Assembly: GCA_002319915.1 (NCBI GenBank) | Contig: DCFQ01000032.1 | Span: 571 to 42,459, forward strand | Reading direction: 5' to 3' | From: Bacteroidales bacterium UBA1800 | Lineage (GTDB): Bacteria; Bacteroidota; Bacteroidia; Bacteroidales; VadinHA17 | DNA length: 41,889 nt | Program-made: the position numbers and the translations under genes | Shown here: positions 26,701 to 34,402 of the stretch, in pieces | Position numbering within the stretch: position 1 is the first letter of the stretch | How the letters are laid out: each line of letters starts with the position of its first letter | Notes under the pieces: generated by a model | The model's database searches: none | What the model saw: the letters and a program-made list of their open reading frames with translations, nothing else | Told to the model about the DNA's origin: nothing

Positions 26701-28368
26701 GCCCTGGTCGTGCGGGTGATACCATAGTGTCCCGGCTTCCTGCTGGTTGGGATACGTTGCGAGGCTCGATGCATTGAACTGGAATCCTGGTCCCAGCAGG
26801 GATTCCCCAGGCATAAACCAGGCAGTCGGGCCGCCATCCGAATTTGAAGGCATTTCACCTCCATGAAGGTGGGTCACCATCGGGACCGGTCCGCGGTACG
26901 GATCAGTGTAGATGTTCCCGTTTACTGGATATCCGTTCTGGGTGAGCGTCTGGTCAGCCAGAATATTAAAGTCATCGTACGTAACGTTTGTAAGATCATT
27001 CCTGTACTGTACGGTCAGACCGTTGCCAACCTGCGTCTCGATAGTCTGTGCGGGCCACATCACCGGCCCGAATGTTGCACCTCCGTCAGTCGAGATCCCG
27101 TAACCGGCGTAGTTGCCAACACCGGCGCCGGCTGTAGTACCTACAGTTCCGTTTGCGAGGATGGTCCCTGTTGAAACTGCAACCTGCTGGGTAAGAGCTG
27201 CCTTTACCAGAAGGCTACCCCCTGCTTTTGCATTGACCCTGAGGCCGGCTGCAAAATGCGGAAGCGGATCGACATATTTTGGGATGATTGTCGGATCGAT
27301 CGGTGCACGGAACGGAAAATACTGAACCAGCAGCTCTGCCGGAGCAGGCGGCGTGCATCCGTCCGGGTCCACATAGGTGACGCTTATCGACTGCAACCCG
27401 GGAGGATTGGTCCAGGTTACGGTTATCTTATCCGTACCTGCACCTGATGTGATCTGTCCGGCTGAGGAGACATTCCATACGTAATTGGTCATCAAAGGCT
27501 CAGTAAAGTAATCCGCAACTGTTATCCCGTTCCCGATTGTTGCTGGCAGATTGGTTGACGGATCGAGCGGGCCGGTAATTGAAGCGACCAGTGTCTCCAC
27601 CGAAACATCGAGGCTCCCTGTGACCGAACCGTTAACCGGATCGGTATAGGTCACGCTGACTGTCTGCGGCCCCATGACATCCCATCCGACGGAAATCGAA
27701 TGGGTCCCGTTACCCGAAATGATGTGCCCTCCGGCAGAGACTATCCATGAATAGCCGCTGGCTCCTGCAATAGCTGAGTAAGCAGTGCCAGATGAACCGC
27801 TGCAGATCGTTGCCGGACCTGTAACTATGGGCCATGCCTGGACATTAATCGATCCGGAGATGAAATAGGTGGATAGGTTCGTTGCATCAATCTCGGGCAC
27901 ATAAACACCAGGAGAAGGCGGAGTAATTTCGCATTCTCCCTGATGTGTGCCCCAGGTCAGCGGCACAGATGCGCCGTTAACGAACGGGCTCGCCGTGAAG
28001 GTGAGCGTGAAAAGGGTGCCAACTGGATCAACCAGCACTACCGGCGTTGCCTGGGTATAGCTCAGCTTGAAAATGCCGCTTTGGTCGGTTGTGGGTGTTA
28101 CCAAAAGACCGGTGGAGCTGAGCCCTCCGTTCACTGTCACACCTGTATAGGTCAGCCTGAGCGGATCATAATTCAGCACCATCGAAATATTTCCGACATT
28201 GGTGAAGTTTGATACCGTTACCGGTACCGACCAGGTGCCTGCGGAAAATGTCGCAGTCCCCACCGTAGTCACCGGTGGATCCTGCGATAGCTGCGCCAAT
28301 AGATTCGTAACCGCAAAAATTAAAATTACTGCGGTTAAAAGCAATTTTTGGTAATCTTTTCTTTCCAT
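23752..28368 (-). CDS. T9SS-secreted multicopper oxidase with cohesin-like and dockerin-like modules
   Basis: A 1538-residue secreted oxidase. A signal peptide (1-26), cohesin-like module (about 31-170) and PKD-like domains (178-345) precede a multicopper oxidase core (about 370-1025). All four copper motifs are present: HLHGG near 500, WYHPHDQG near 548, HPIHIH near 876 and HCHIIDHEDMDMM near 1011, so the trinuclear and type 1 sites look complete with a Met axial ligand. An Ig-like domain, a carboxypeptidase-regulatory-like fold, a dockerin-like segment with a Ca-binding pattern (GDVNNDIYITSADAL, near 1218), a second cohesin-like module (about 1300-1440) and a T9SS sorting domain follow. The substrate is unknown; oxidation of Cu(I) or phenolics is possible. 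Its promoter is site B and a strong terminator follows. Confidence 0.92.
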   Translation of the reverse strand: MERKDYQKLLLTAVILIFAVTNLLAQLSQDPPVTTVGTATFSAGTWSVPVTVSNFTNVGNISMVLNYDPLRLTYTGVTVNGGLSSTGLLVTPTTDQSGIFKLSYTQATPVVLVDPVGTLFTLTFTASPFVNGASVPLTWGTHQGECEITPPSPGVYVPEIDATNLSTYFISGSINVQAWPIVTGPATICSGSSGTAYSAIAGASGYSWIVSAGGHIISGNGTHSISVGWDVMGPQTVSVTYTDPVNGSVTGSLDVSVETLVASITGPLDPSTNLPATIGNGITVADYFTEPLMTNYVWNVSSAGQITSGAGTDKITVTWTNPPGLQSISVTYVDPDGCTPPAPAELLVQYFPFRAPIDPTIIPKYVDPLPHFAAGLRVNAKAGGSLLVKAALTQQVAVSTGTILANGTVGTTAGAGVGNYAGYGISTDGGATFGPVMWPAQTIETQVGNGLTVQYRNDLTNVTYDDFNILADQTLTQNGYPVNGNIYTDPYRGPVPMVTHLHGGEMPSNSDGGPTAWFMPGESLLGPGFQFNASSLATYPNQQEAGTLWYHPHDQGLTRINVYTGLAGFYFLRGDDEEAAHLPGWSGDNQVQEVTPAGKTTTFNGSKTYLPEIEVAIQDRMFDVNGQLYWPVAPTNPDLHPYWTPEFFGDLFTVNGKTWPYLSVAPRKYRFRFLDGCNARFLNMWLQNASTAAPGPAITVIGSDGAFKDTPAILDPASFQTLFMAPGERYDIVIDFTGVPSGTAFTLMNDAPAPYPTGDPVVPGLTDQIMQFIVNGNLIGADNSQVPANLRPAHPMVKLADFNNGTVAAGVTPAVKRQIILNEVTGAGGPVQVLFNNSHFDGATPIVGAPTDFGGPTETPREGTTELVQVINTTVDAHPIHIHLTQWQLVSRQAFDATGYMNAYSAAWTANGSYPEWPAGLGYPGGSGPPNPYDQLNGDGAVGGNPAVTPFLIGSPNPAPPEEAVWKDDVKSFPGEVVTFLVRYAPTDRPINATPQELMYPFDPFLGPGYVWHCHIIDHEDMDMMRPLMVQPSPERFPKVTVPPSVVIACAGDNTHQSVTATSDSPITYQWQSSSDGTSWADLPEAVPYSGTKTSTLTLSNVTLPLNNSLFRVLLDNIDGQTASNAGSLAVNNCTVSGMLKYANAATDPLSGYTVTINGVSSTTDATGAYSVSGVTSGSHEVTLDGHGKVVGAINSTDAGLANYWFANPTAIPHVKFMAGDVNNDIYITSADALRIQNYFVLGQAFDRAPWQFHSASGTTAVNPPAFTVTVDGTSVPNFDILSLVAGDFNASFRPNALAKRLELPKVKLAYDGLIKATAGKTFDLPIRIGSDLQVGAVSLILTFSSDLVDVAGVEMQGTKVPASYDYSNRELRIGWYALEPVSLKADASMLILKLRASTEFTDGESLLIDVTEDPLNELANGAFQPIETALLKSYRVEGMANTPEKPANMLEITVHPNPVIGVANLAYTLPGNGQVTIELYNMTGSVVSTILKDTRLGGKYTESKDLSSLPGGVYMAKIRFRGTGPEISQSARFIIMK

Positions 28369-28516
28369 GTGGTATTAATTAGGTTAGTGAAAAAAAAATG
28401 AAGAGCACTATAATCATCCGGCTGCCTGAAAACCTGTTAATAGGAAGCCGAGGTACACTAAATTTTAGGGTTTGCGTGTTAAGTGTCAGCGAGTAAGAAT
28501 GGTCATTCGGGTGACA

Positions 28517-28585
28517 TAAATTTCACTAAAAGAAAATGAAGGATCATTAAGATGGGATTAAGAAGAAGTGAGGATTTGATTAAGA
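28517..28585 (-). promoter_or_regulatory. promoter site B: 11-bp direct repeats upstream of the multicopper oxidase
   Basis: Read on the minus strand, TCTTAAT occurs at 28579-28585, 28557-28563 and 28546-28552, with a degenerate unit in the missing phase (28568-28574), all on an 11-bp grid. After 21 nt comes GAAATTTA (28517-28524), a poor -7 match sharing the TTT core. The layout and 69-bp length equal those of sites A, C, D and E; this is the weakest of the five. Confidence 0.5.
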
Positions 28586-28608
28586 ATCGGGCAGCCTGGG
28601 TCACCTAT

Positions 28609-28644
28609 CGTGCAATCGTGCAATCGTGCAATCATGCAATCGTG
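28609..28644. repeat. octamer tandem repeat (CGTGCAAT)n
   Basis: Four and a half copies of CGTGCAAT, one copy reading CATGCAAT, in the gap upstream of the multicopper oxidase promoter. The complementary octamer GCATGATT is repeated at the right end of the window (41867-41889). Confidence 0.85.
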
Positions 28645-28660
28645 TCGAAGCTAAGCGCAG

Positions 28661-28731
28661 ACCCCGACCAACGCGTCGGGGCCATCGAACTGCCTCACCC
28701 CCTGTGTCCCCTTCTCCCAGGGGCGAGGGGG
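28661..28731. repeat. GC-rich palindromic intergenic repeats
   Basis: The first part is a perfect hairpin, CCCCGAC / GTCGGGG (28662-28681, 6-nt loop). The second (28696-28731) is an imperfect inverted repeat built of CCCC and GGGG blocks around TTCTCCCAGG, similar in style to the element that splits cusA at 37622-37690. The rest of the 28369-28823 gap shows no credible gene. Confidence 0.6.
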
Positions 28732-28823
28732 ATCTACTGCAACTGAGTATTCGGCAGCTTTAGCGGTGGTATCGTATGATAATGTGAAGGCGTAAAGCGC
28801 CTGACGCCTCACCCCCGGCGAAA

Positions 28824-30893
28824 TCAGAAAGTATATTTCAGCAATATGTTAACGCTTCTTCCGGGCCGTGGTATCCTGCCCCAGTCGAGATGTTCATAAT
28901 AATCCCGGTTAAAAAGATTTGTCACTCCTGCACTTACGTCTATCATCGATCGCTTCGGCATGAGATGGAGGCTGGCCTTTAAATTGAATACCGAATACCC
29001 CGGAGACCTGGTCTCACTATATGCCCTGTTGATCCGGTCCTGACGGAATGCAGTCTCGTTGTCAGCCTGGAACGTCCACTGCTTCCATTCGTAGCTCACT
29101 GTGACTGAATTCATGAATGGCGGTATAAGCGGCAGAGGTGCAGAGGTGCCGATCTGCCCGAACGTGTACTTTGAAAGAAGATAAAAGCTTAATCCATTGC
29201 TAAGCCGGTAAAGCACCTGGAGGTCGGTACTGAACATCTTTACGTTCCGGATATTACTGTAAACTCGTAAGCCATTGGTGTAGAAGTTCATAGGAGGGAT
29301 AGTGGTATCGGTCACCCCCATGATGTAATCCCTCAGTAAACTGACTGATCCGGCGAGGCTGATCTTCAGGCCTTTGCGGAAGTAGGTGAACTCCGTCCTG
29401 CCTGAGACTGATTTCTCTGTCCTGAGGCCGGGATTGCCGACATAGTCATACCCGTCGTATGCATTGTAAAGATAGAATCCGTACCGTTCGCTTATTGTCG
29501 GAACTCTCTCTGAGACACCCGACTGGATCTCAACAAGCAATGGCTTCAGTATATGATATCTGAGGGATGCGTTAAAGCCTTTTGTAATATTTGAATAGCG
29601 GCGGGACAGTTCGTAATTGAATACAGAGAACTGGTCCCTTGCCACGGACGAACCGAACCTGTCGGTACCCAGGTCGATCCGGCCGTTCACCGTCAGGGAT
29701 ACCTTGTTGTTGAATGTGTGGAGATCGCTCAAAAAAATGCCGGAAACATTCCTGGTCACATCCGGCCAGGTTTGCAGGTACATCGGCGGCTCCGCGGGGT
29801 ATCCCGGGTAACGCATGTGCATGGTCATTTCAGCAAGCGAGCTGTTGGTGTAATTGTCGATCTTGACAGTGAGGCTGTTCTTTACGCCAATGCGGAACAA
29901 TCCCTGGAAATAACCTCCGAATGTCCTGCTCCGGCCGGGCATGTCCATCCGCATGTAAACCGAATCTCTCTTGCCGGGTACCCTGTCGTTCAGGAAAAAG
30001 AGGCTGTCACGGCCCGAATCATCCATCTGGTGAAAGACTGAATTATAATAGATCTTGACCTTCAGATCATACCATCCCTTCTCCCTTTTGTACTCGGCTG
30101 CAGCGAGGTATGCCCTTGCCCTGCTTACATCCATGGGCAGGGCAGGGTAACCTACATCATGTGCAAAATCCCACAAAATATCCGTCCTGACCGAAGAAAA
30201 TGAGTCGGCGGTGTAAAGCAGGACACTGTGAAAATTATATTTTTCAAACTGTGAATGATTGATCCGCTCCCCGTTCCCGGCCCGGTAATTGCCGTTTTTC
30301 CTGTAAACGCCGTTCAATCCCCAGGCCCACTTGTTTTTTGAATGACCCGCGGAAAACAGGAGATTCCTCCCGTTTGAAACGCTTTCATAACCGGTCATTA
30401 TTGAACCACTGAAAGCGTGAAGACCATTATTCTCAGGATCCTTGAGCGCCAGGTCGATGGAGCCTCCCACATTATTCCCGTGAAGCCCGCAGTTGGTGCC
30501 ATGTTCCAGGGTAACCGTCTTAAGATTGGCCGGTTCAAGGTATGAAGTTACGGGATCCATTTTATCGGTGCAGGCCCCGAACATCTTTATGCCGTCGATC
30601 GTGATATTGAGCTCCCCGGCCGAAAATCCGTTCAGCTGCGGCTCCATGGCATAGGCACCGCGTTTTATAAGAGATACCCCCTCAAGATGGGCGGTGAGAT
30701 TGTCAATCGTCGAAAAGGAATTTGTACGGTAAAACTTCTCAATCTGGCTGTTATTCACGGGGATGGATGAGGATATGGTGACATCACCCAGTAGAATGGT
30801 ATCTGCCGTCAGTTTATAAGCCGGTGTATGTCCCTGACCAGCAACCGGATGCGCAAACAATGCCATAAGCATAACAAAACTGTATTTTTTCAT
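28824..30893 (-). CDS. TonB-dependent outer membrane receptor, probably for copper
   Basis: A 689-residue TonB-dependent receptor. A signal peptide (about 1-20) precedes a plug domain (about 45-160, with ITIDGIKM and GNNVGGSIDLAL) and a beta-barrel ending in the C-terminal aromatic strand VNILLKYTF. The plug contains GACTDKMDP, with C108-x3-M112, which matches the CxxxM copper-binding motif described for the OprC/NosA family; a loop rich in Met and His (MTMHMRYP, then PPMY) lies in the barrel. It has no carboxypeptidase-like N-terminal domain and no SusD partner, so it is not a glycan importer. It lies 45 bp downstream of a YtkA-like lipoprotein, and with it belongs to the unit read from promoter site C. 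The copper assignment is inference from the motif and neighbours. Confidence 0.88.
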   Translation of the reverse strand: MKKYSFVMLMALFAHPVAGQGHTPAYKLTADTILLGDVTISSSIPVNNSQIEKFYRTNSFSTIDNLTAHLEGVSLIKRGAYAMEPQLNGFSAGELNITIDGIKMFGACTDKMDPVTSYLEPANLKTVTLEHGTNCGLHGNNVGGSIDLALKDPENNGLHAFSGSIMTGYESVSNGRNLLFSAGHSKNKWAWGLNGVYRKNGNYRAGNGERINHSQFEKYNFHSVLLYTADSFSSVRTDILWDFAHDVGYPALPMDVSRARAYLAAAEYKREKGWYDLKVKIYYNSVFHQMDDSGRDSLFFLNDRVPGKRDSVYMRMDMPGRSRTFGGYFQGLFRIGVKNSLTVKIDNYTNSSLAEMTMHMRYPGYPAEPPMYLQTWPDVTRNVSGIFLSDLHTFNNKVSLTVNGRIDLGTDRFGSSVARDQFSVFNYELSRRYSNITKGFNASLRYHILKPLLVEIQSGVSERVPTISERYGFYLYNAYDGYDYVGNPGLRTEKSVSGRTEFTYFRKGLKISLAGSVSLLRDYIMGVTDTTIPPMNFYTNGLRVYSNIRNVKMFSTDLQVLYRLSNGLSFYLLSKYTFGQIGTSAPLPLIPPFMNSVTVSYEWKQWTFQADNETAFRQDRINRAYSETRSPGYSVFNLKASLHLMPKRSMIDVSAGVTNLFNRDYYEHLDWGRIPRPGRSVNILLKYTF

Positions 30894-30938
30894 CTCAGGA
30901 GGCTCTGGTTAAATAAAATGGATCGTATGTAAATGAGC

Positions 30939-31772
30939 TCAGAAACTTATGTCGAAGTACGCATTCTTCCCGATTGCCCTGCCATCACGGGTAAAGTCCA
31001 GATGCACCCTCCATGCCCCGGTCATCGTAAAATTCACTGTGCCGGAGTAATGTCCGTCAGAGACGGGGATGGGATTTACATTATTTGGAGAACCGTGACC
31101 CATTGAAGGCATCTCCGGAGTTATTGCTATGGTCATATCATTAATTGTCGGGAAGCTCATCATCGACGCCATCTTGTTCACAGTGATCTCGAAATTGTTG
31201 TTTCCGACGTTCCATTTGTCGGGTTCCACAAGTGAAACAGGGTATTTTGAGATGATCCAGCCGCCCGAGCCATTGCTCAGACTATCGATTACGACTATTT
31301 TCTTGACCGGATTGGTGGGGATTACTCTGGCAAGAGGGAAGTATATGGAATCTGTTTTTCCGTTTGCCACAACATCGGCCGAAAGTGACCAGGACCCGTC
31401 ATATCCCGGCATGGAGAACATCACTGCACCTTCAAAATAACCATTTGCGTCAGCAGTGCCGGAGGGGTTTTCGACCGGGCAAGCATGCTTGAAGGTGACC
31501 ATATCCATGATTGGCCGAAAATTGATCTCTGCCTGGGTCACCTGGCTGCCGGACGATTTTTCATAGAGCATGAAAAAGACCTTATTATATCCCACGAAAA
31601 GGGAATCCTTTGCGTAAAACTTCACATTGAACATTGAATTTGAGCTCGCGGATTCGGCGACAAGCATATACTGTGACTGGTTGTTTCCCGGATTGTCGTC
31701 CTTACTGCAGGCGGAAAGTATCGAAAGCAATGCAGAAATATATATTATATGGTATGATGTAATTCTTTTCAT
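30939..31772 (-). CDS. lipoprotein with YtkA/FixH-like domain
   Basis: A 277-residue lipoprotein starting at the ATG at 31772 (an in-frame TTG five codons upstream is less likely). The signal peptide ends in the lipobox LSAC at about residues 19-22. Two Ig-like halves follow: one around the conserved FKHACPVENP stretch, and a C-terminal YtkA/FixH-like half containing EMPSMGHGSP, rich in Met and His, and the AWRVHLDFTRDG strand. YtkA/FixH-like domains are linked to copper handling. It is located between the small Cys-motif protein and the TonB-dependent receptor, likely in one transcript. Metal binding is inferred, not shown. Confidence 0.75.
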   Translation of the reverse strand: MKRITSYHIIYISALLSILSACSKDDNPGNNQSQYMLVAESASSNSMFNVKFYAKDSLFVGYNKVFFMLYEKSSGSQVTQAEINFRPIMDMVTFKHACPVENPSGTADANGYFEGAVMFSMPGYDGSWSLSADVVANGKTDSIYFPLARVIPTNPVKKIVVIDSLSNGSGGWIISKYPVSLVEPDKWNVGNNNFEITVNKMASMMSFPTINDMTIAITPEMPSMGHGSPNNVNPIPVSDGHYSGTVNFTMTGAWRVHLDFTRDGRAIGKNAYFDISF

Positions 31773-32047
31773 GGTTGGGTGATTCAATGTATTGATAATT
31801 AATTCTCAGGAACAAATGGTGACCTCCGGACCCGGTTTAACAGGCCGCTCGCAGCTAATGGAGCTTAATAATTCAGAGTATCAGGTTTCTTATCATTACC
31901 GTTACCACATGGAAGGATAAAAGAAATTCTCTGAACTACCATATCCGGGATTCGGCCGGGAGCGGCCTCATTTATTCCATGCACGATGCATCCACCCTGG
32001 ACATTTAACCGGGGGATACGCACGCGGAATCCGGGCTGGAGGAATAT

Positions 32048-32422
32048 TCAGAACCTGGGAGGGACAAAAATATCGGTGCTGAAGGCAATGGTATTGTTAA
32101 TTAAATAACAATAGAATGTATGTGCTTCCCGTCCAAAAAGGCATGGGATATCAGAGGAAGCCTTGATGTGATCGTCCAATTTGTTTTCAGGAATGAGCTT
32201 GCGGTCACTTTTGTCAGCATCGACCGGTTCGCTCTGTTTCTTTAACCGTTCATGCAGGTAGCACTTTCCATGGCAGGTATTGGAGGGATTGTCTTTCTGT
32301 ACGCAAAGGTTCTTCTCTATGTAGTCTTTGTGGATAATATACTCGATATAGGGCATGGAAGGCCTGACAAGATAGAAAACTATTATGAACAGGTTTAATA
32401 TGCCAATATATCTGTATTTCAT
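32048..32422 (-). CDS. small membrane-anchored protein with Cys-x9-Cys-x-Gly-Lys-Cys motif
   Basis: A 124-residue protein with one N-terminal hydrophobic segment (about 5-20) followed by a periplasmic part. The motif CVQKDNPSNTCHGKCYL has three cysteines and a histidine, a pattern I have seen in small Bacteroidota proteins beside copper genes but for which I know no function. A charged region and a C-terminal segment with FYCYLINN follow. It is the first gene after promoter site C, about 24 nt from the -7 element, and is followed by the YtkA-like lipoprotein. Metal or thiol chemistry in the periplasm is a guess from the motif and position. Confidence 0.65.
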   Translation of the reverse strand: MKYRYIGILNLFIIVFYLVRPSMPYIEYIIHKDYIEKNLCVQKDNPSNTCHGKCYLHERLKKQSEPVDADKSDRKLIPENKLDDHIKASSDIPCLFGREAHTFYCYLINNTIAFSTDIFVPPRF

Positions 32423-32445
32423 TGAATACCTGTGATTGGTCAGTC

Positions 32446-32514
32446 ACAAGTTATTCTTTTTTAGAATGATGCGGGTTAAGATGAGGTTAAGACAGGGTTA
32501 AGAACTGATTAATG
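32446..32514 (-). promoter_or_regulatory. promoter site C: four 11-bp direct repeats plus -7-like element
   Basis: On the minus strand the units are CATTAAT (32508-32514), TCTTAAC (32497-32503), TCTTAAC (32486-32492) and TCTTAAC (32475-32481), exactly 11 bp apart. After 21 nt comes TAACTTGT (32446-32453), a partial -7 match, 23 nt before the ATG of the small Cys-motif protein at 32422. Same 69-bp layout as the other sites. Confidence 0.65.
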
Positions 32515-32516
32515 CA

Positions 32517-33197
32517 TCAGTCCTTCTCGCACCTTACAGAAAGCCCTGTTCCCTTCTCAACCTGAAGGTACTGGCACTCAACGGTACTGTTGCTCAAAGC
32601 AAAGGAATATATCTTATCGGAAGGCTTTACGTCGACGGGAACCGAATTTGACCACCATTGACCTTTCTTTCCCACGTCCATGAATTTGCCGCCGGCGTCC
32701 CTGAGTCCACCCGGCAGCGCTTTAAACCCGATCTTGTCATTACCGGTGCCGGCTTTCCAGTCAGCAACGCTTTTAAGCTTTGCTCCGGCATAATCGATCC
32801 CCAGCAGGTTTTTCACAAGCGTGCTCCAGTCGGCATTAATCGCCACATGCCAGCCCTCAGGGGCAAGTCCCCTCTTGTCATTCACTGCAAACCAGTTATA
32901 GAGCCGCCCATACCTGGAAGCATTGCTGGCGTCGTTCTCGTAAGAACACCATGCGGGCTTTCCTTCCGTTGCCGCTTTCACCCATTCCTCCTCCGTTTTC
33001 GCTTCCGGGATCGCATCCCCATTCCTGAAATGGGCTACGTTCAGGTTGGATGCCATCCATTCCTGCTTTCCGTATTTAACGGTTTTGTATGAATTTCCAT
33101 CCTTGTCCCTGAGTTCCTGGCCTGTGGCCAGATAGCTGCAGAAAAACAGGAAAGTGGAAGCAATCAGGAAAGACCTGTATACACCTTTTGCATTCAT
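32517..33197 (-). CDS. Fib_succ_major paralogous-domain (FISUMP) secreted protein
   Basis: A 226-residue protein with a signal peptide (about 1-27, ending LATGQ) and a single FISUMP domain. It shows the family signatures QEWMASNLNVAHFRNG, AWCSYENDA, YGRLYNWFAVND and APEGWHV. The domain is a C-type-lectin-like fold common in Fibrobacteres and Bacteroidota secreted proteins; its role is unknown. It is the last gene of the RND operon (40 bp after the 377-residue adaptor). The downstream promoter site C begins 3 bp after its stop, so the two units are closely packed. Confidence 0.85.
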   Translation of the reverse strand: MNAKGVYRSFLIASTFLFFCSYLATGQELRDKDGNSYKTVKYGKQEWMASNLNVAHFRNGDAIPEAKTEEEWVKAATEGKPAWCSYENDASNASRYGRLYNWFAVNDKRGLAPEGWHVAINADWSTLVKNLLGIDYAGAKLKSVADWKAGTGNDKIGFKALPGGLRDAGGKFMDVGKKGQWWSNSVPVDVKPSDKIYSFALSNSTVECQYLQVEKGTGLSVRCEKD

Positions 33198-33237
33198 ATT
33201 TTCGATTTTAGTTATTAATATTAAACATATATCGTGC

Positions 33238-34371
33238 CTAATTTTTATCGTAACCCGGGGAATCCTGATCCTGGCTGCCAGTACTTTCGGGACTCTGAAG
33301 AGCCGTACCCTGTTTCAGTACAAGCTCACTGTTCAGCAGGTAGGCTCCCGAACTGACTACGTTTTCGGAAAGCCTGATGCCTGATAGCACAAGCACCGAG
33401 TCATCGGTCTGCATCCCGGTGATCACTTTCCTGGCTGAAAATGCACCGTTTTCATCCCTCACCCAAACAATGTCACCATCAGATTCCGAAATGACCGCCG
33501 AAGAAGGGATCAGTACACCGTGTTCTGGTCGCGTTCTTATCTTGAGAACTGCCATCATTCCCGGATGCAGCATATGGGAAGGATTGTCGATCACAGCCCT
33601 GACCAGCATTACATTTTTCCCCTGTTCAAATGACGGGTTTATGAAGTTAACGGTGCATTTAACCGGAATATCTCCGGCCAGCGGTATAATGGCTGTCGCA
33701 GGCATCCCGGTCCGGAGATGTTCAATTTCGTTCGGGTAGACCTGGGCCTCAAGCCAGAGCTTTTCGTCCGAAGCGAGCTCAAAGAGCACATCGCCTGGAT
33801 TAATATATTGCCCTTCAGCCACATTGACCGACCTGACCTTCCCTTCGCATGTGCTGTAAACGGGTACGCTGAAGAGAATCCTGCCGTTCTTCCCAAGCTC
33901 CCTGATCTGGTCCGGCAGCATACCCATGATGATCAGTTTGTTTTCGATATTCAGGCTGGGTTCATACCTCCCCGTGGGATTCCAGTTGTGGCTCTGGAGA
34001 TTGAAGTATTCTTTCTGGGCGGCAATCAGATCGTCGCTGTAGAAATCATAAAGCTTGTCACCTTGTTTAATTGCTTCTCCGGTGCTTTTATAATAAAGCT
34101 TCAGGATCCTGCCGGGTGTTCTTGAACTGACTGTTATGGCTGTCTGCTCATCCACTTTCATAACCCCGGTCAGCGACAATATGTGGCCGATTGAGCCTTC
34201 AACCGCGCTGGCTGTCGAAATGTTTGCCAGCTGGACCTGGGCATCGCTTAGGAATATGGAACCGGGTTCAGGCGCCTGAATGGGGGTGGCGGCCTGGTCA
34301 TTCTTCCTGCCTGAACAGGAAATCAGCATTATTGTGACCAGGAGAAAGAAGAGGCTCTTTAAGCAATTCAT
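33238..34371 (-). CDS. RND efflux periplasmic adaptor lipoprotein (CusB-like)
   Basis: A 377-residue membrane-fusion protein that links an inner-membrane RND pump to an outer-membrane channel. The signal peptide ends in the lipobox LISC (C19). The barrel-sandwich/lipoyl halves lie around VSSRTPGRILKLY and VPVYSTCEGKVRSVNV, separated by a short hairpin, followed by beta-barrel and membrane-proximal domains. It has no heavy-metal-binding domain, in contrast to the adjacent adaptor. It lies 31 bp after that gene. Two adaptors in tandem are unusual; they may form a mixed hexamer or be alternatives. Confidence 0.88.
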   Translation of the reverse strand: MNCLKSLFFLLVTIMLISCSGRKNDQAATPIQAPEPGSIFLSDAQVQLANISTASAVEGSIGHILSLTGVMKVDEQTAITVSSRTPGRILKLYYKSTGEAIKQGDKLYDFYSDDLIAAQKEYFNLQSHNWNPTGRYEPSLNIENKLIIMGMLPDQIRELGKNGRILFSVPVYSTCEGKVRSVNVAEGQYINPGDVLFELASDEKLWLEAQVYPNEIEHLRTGMPATAIIPLAGDIPVKCTVNFINPSFEQGKNVMLVRAVIDNPSHMLHPGMMAVLKIRTRPEHGVLIPSSAVISESDGDIVWVRDENGAFSARKVITGMQTDDSVLVLSGIRLSENVVSSGAYLLNSELVLKQGTALQSPESTGSQDQDSPGYDKN

Positions 34372-34402
34372 GCGGGTCAGTTTGAATTAAACATCTTTTT
34401 TG

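Noticed and set aside
20272..28368. Cellulosome-type gene cluster, suggested by cohesin- and dockerin-like modules
   Set aside because: No glycoside hydrolase or carbohydrate-binding module is present; the catalytic protein is a multicopper oxidase and secretion is by T9SS.
28609..28644. Possible CRISPR-like array
   Set aside because: Units are 8 bp without spacers; this is a simple tandem repeat.
28552..28746. A 64-codon open frame upstream of the multicopper oxidase
   Set aside because: It is made of octamer repeats, palindromes and promoter site B and has no protein-like features.
31773..32047. Possible extra small gene between the lipoprotein and the Cys-motif protein
   Set aside because: No open frame with a credible start or protein-like composition was found; it is probably an untranslated spacer.
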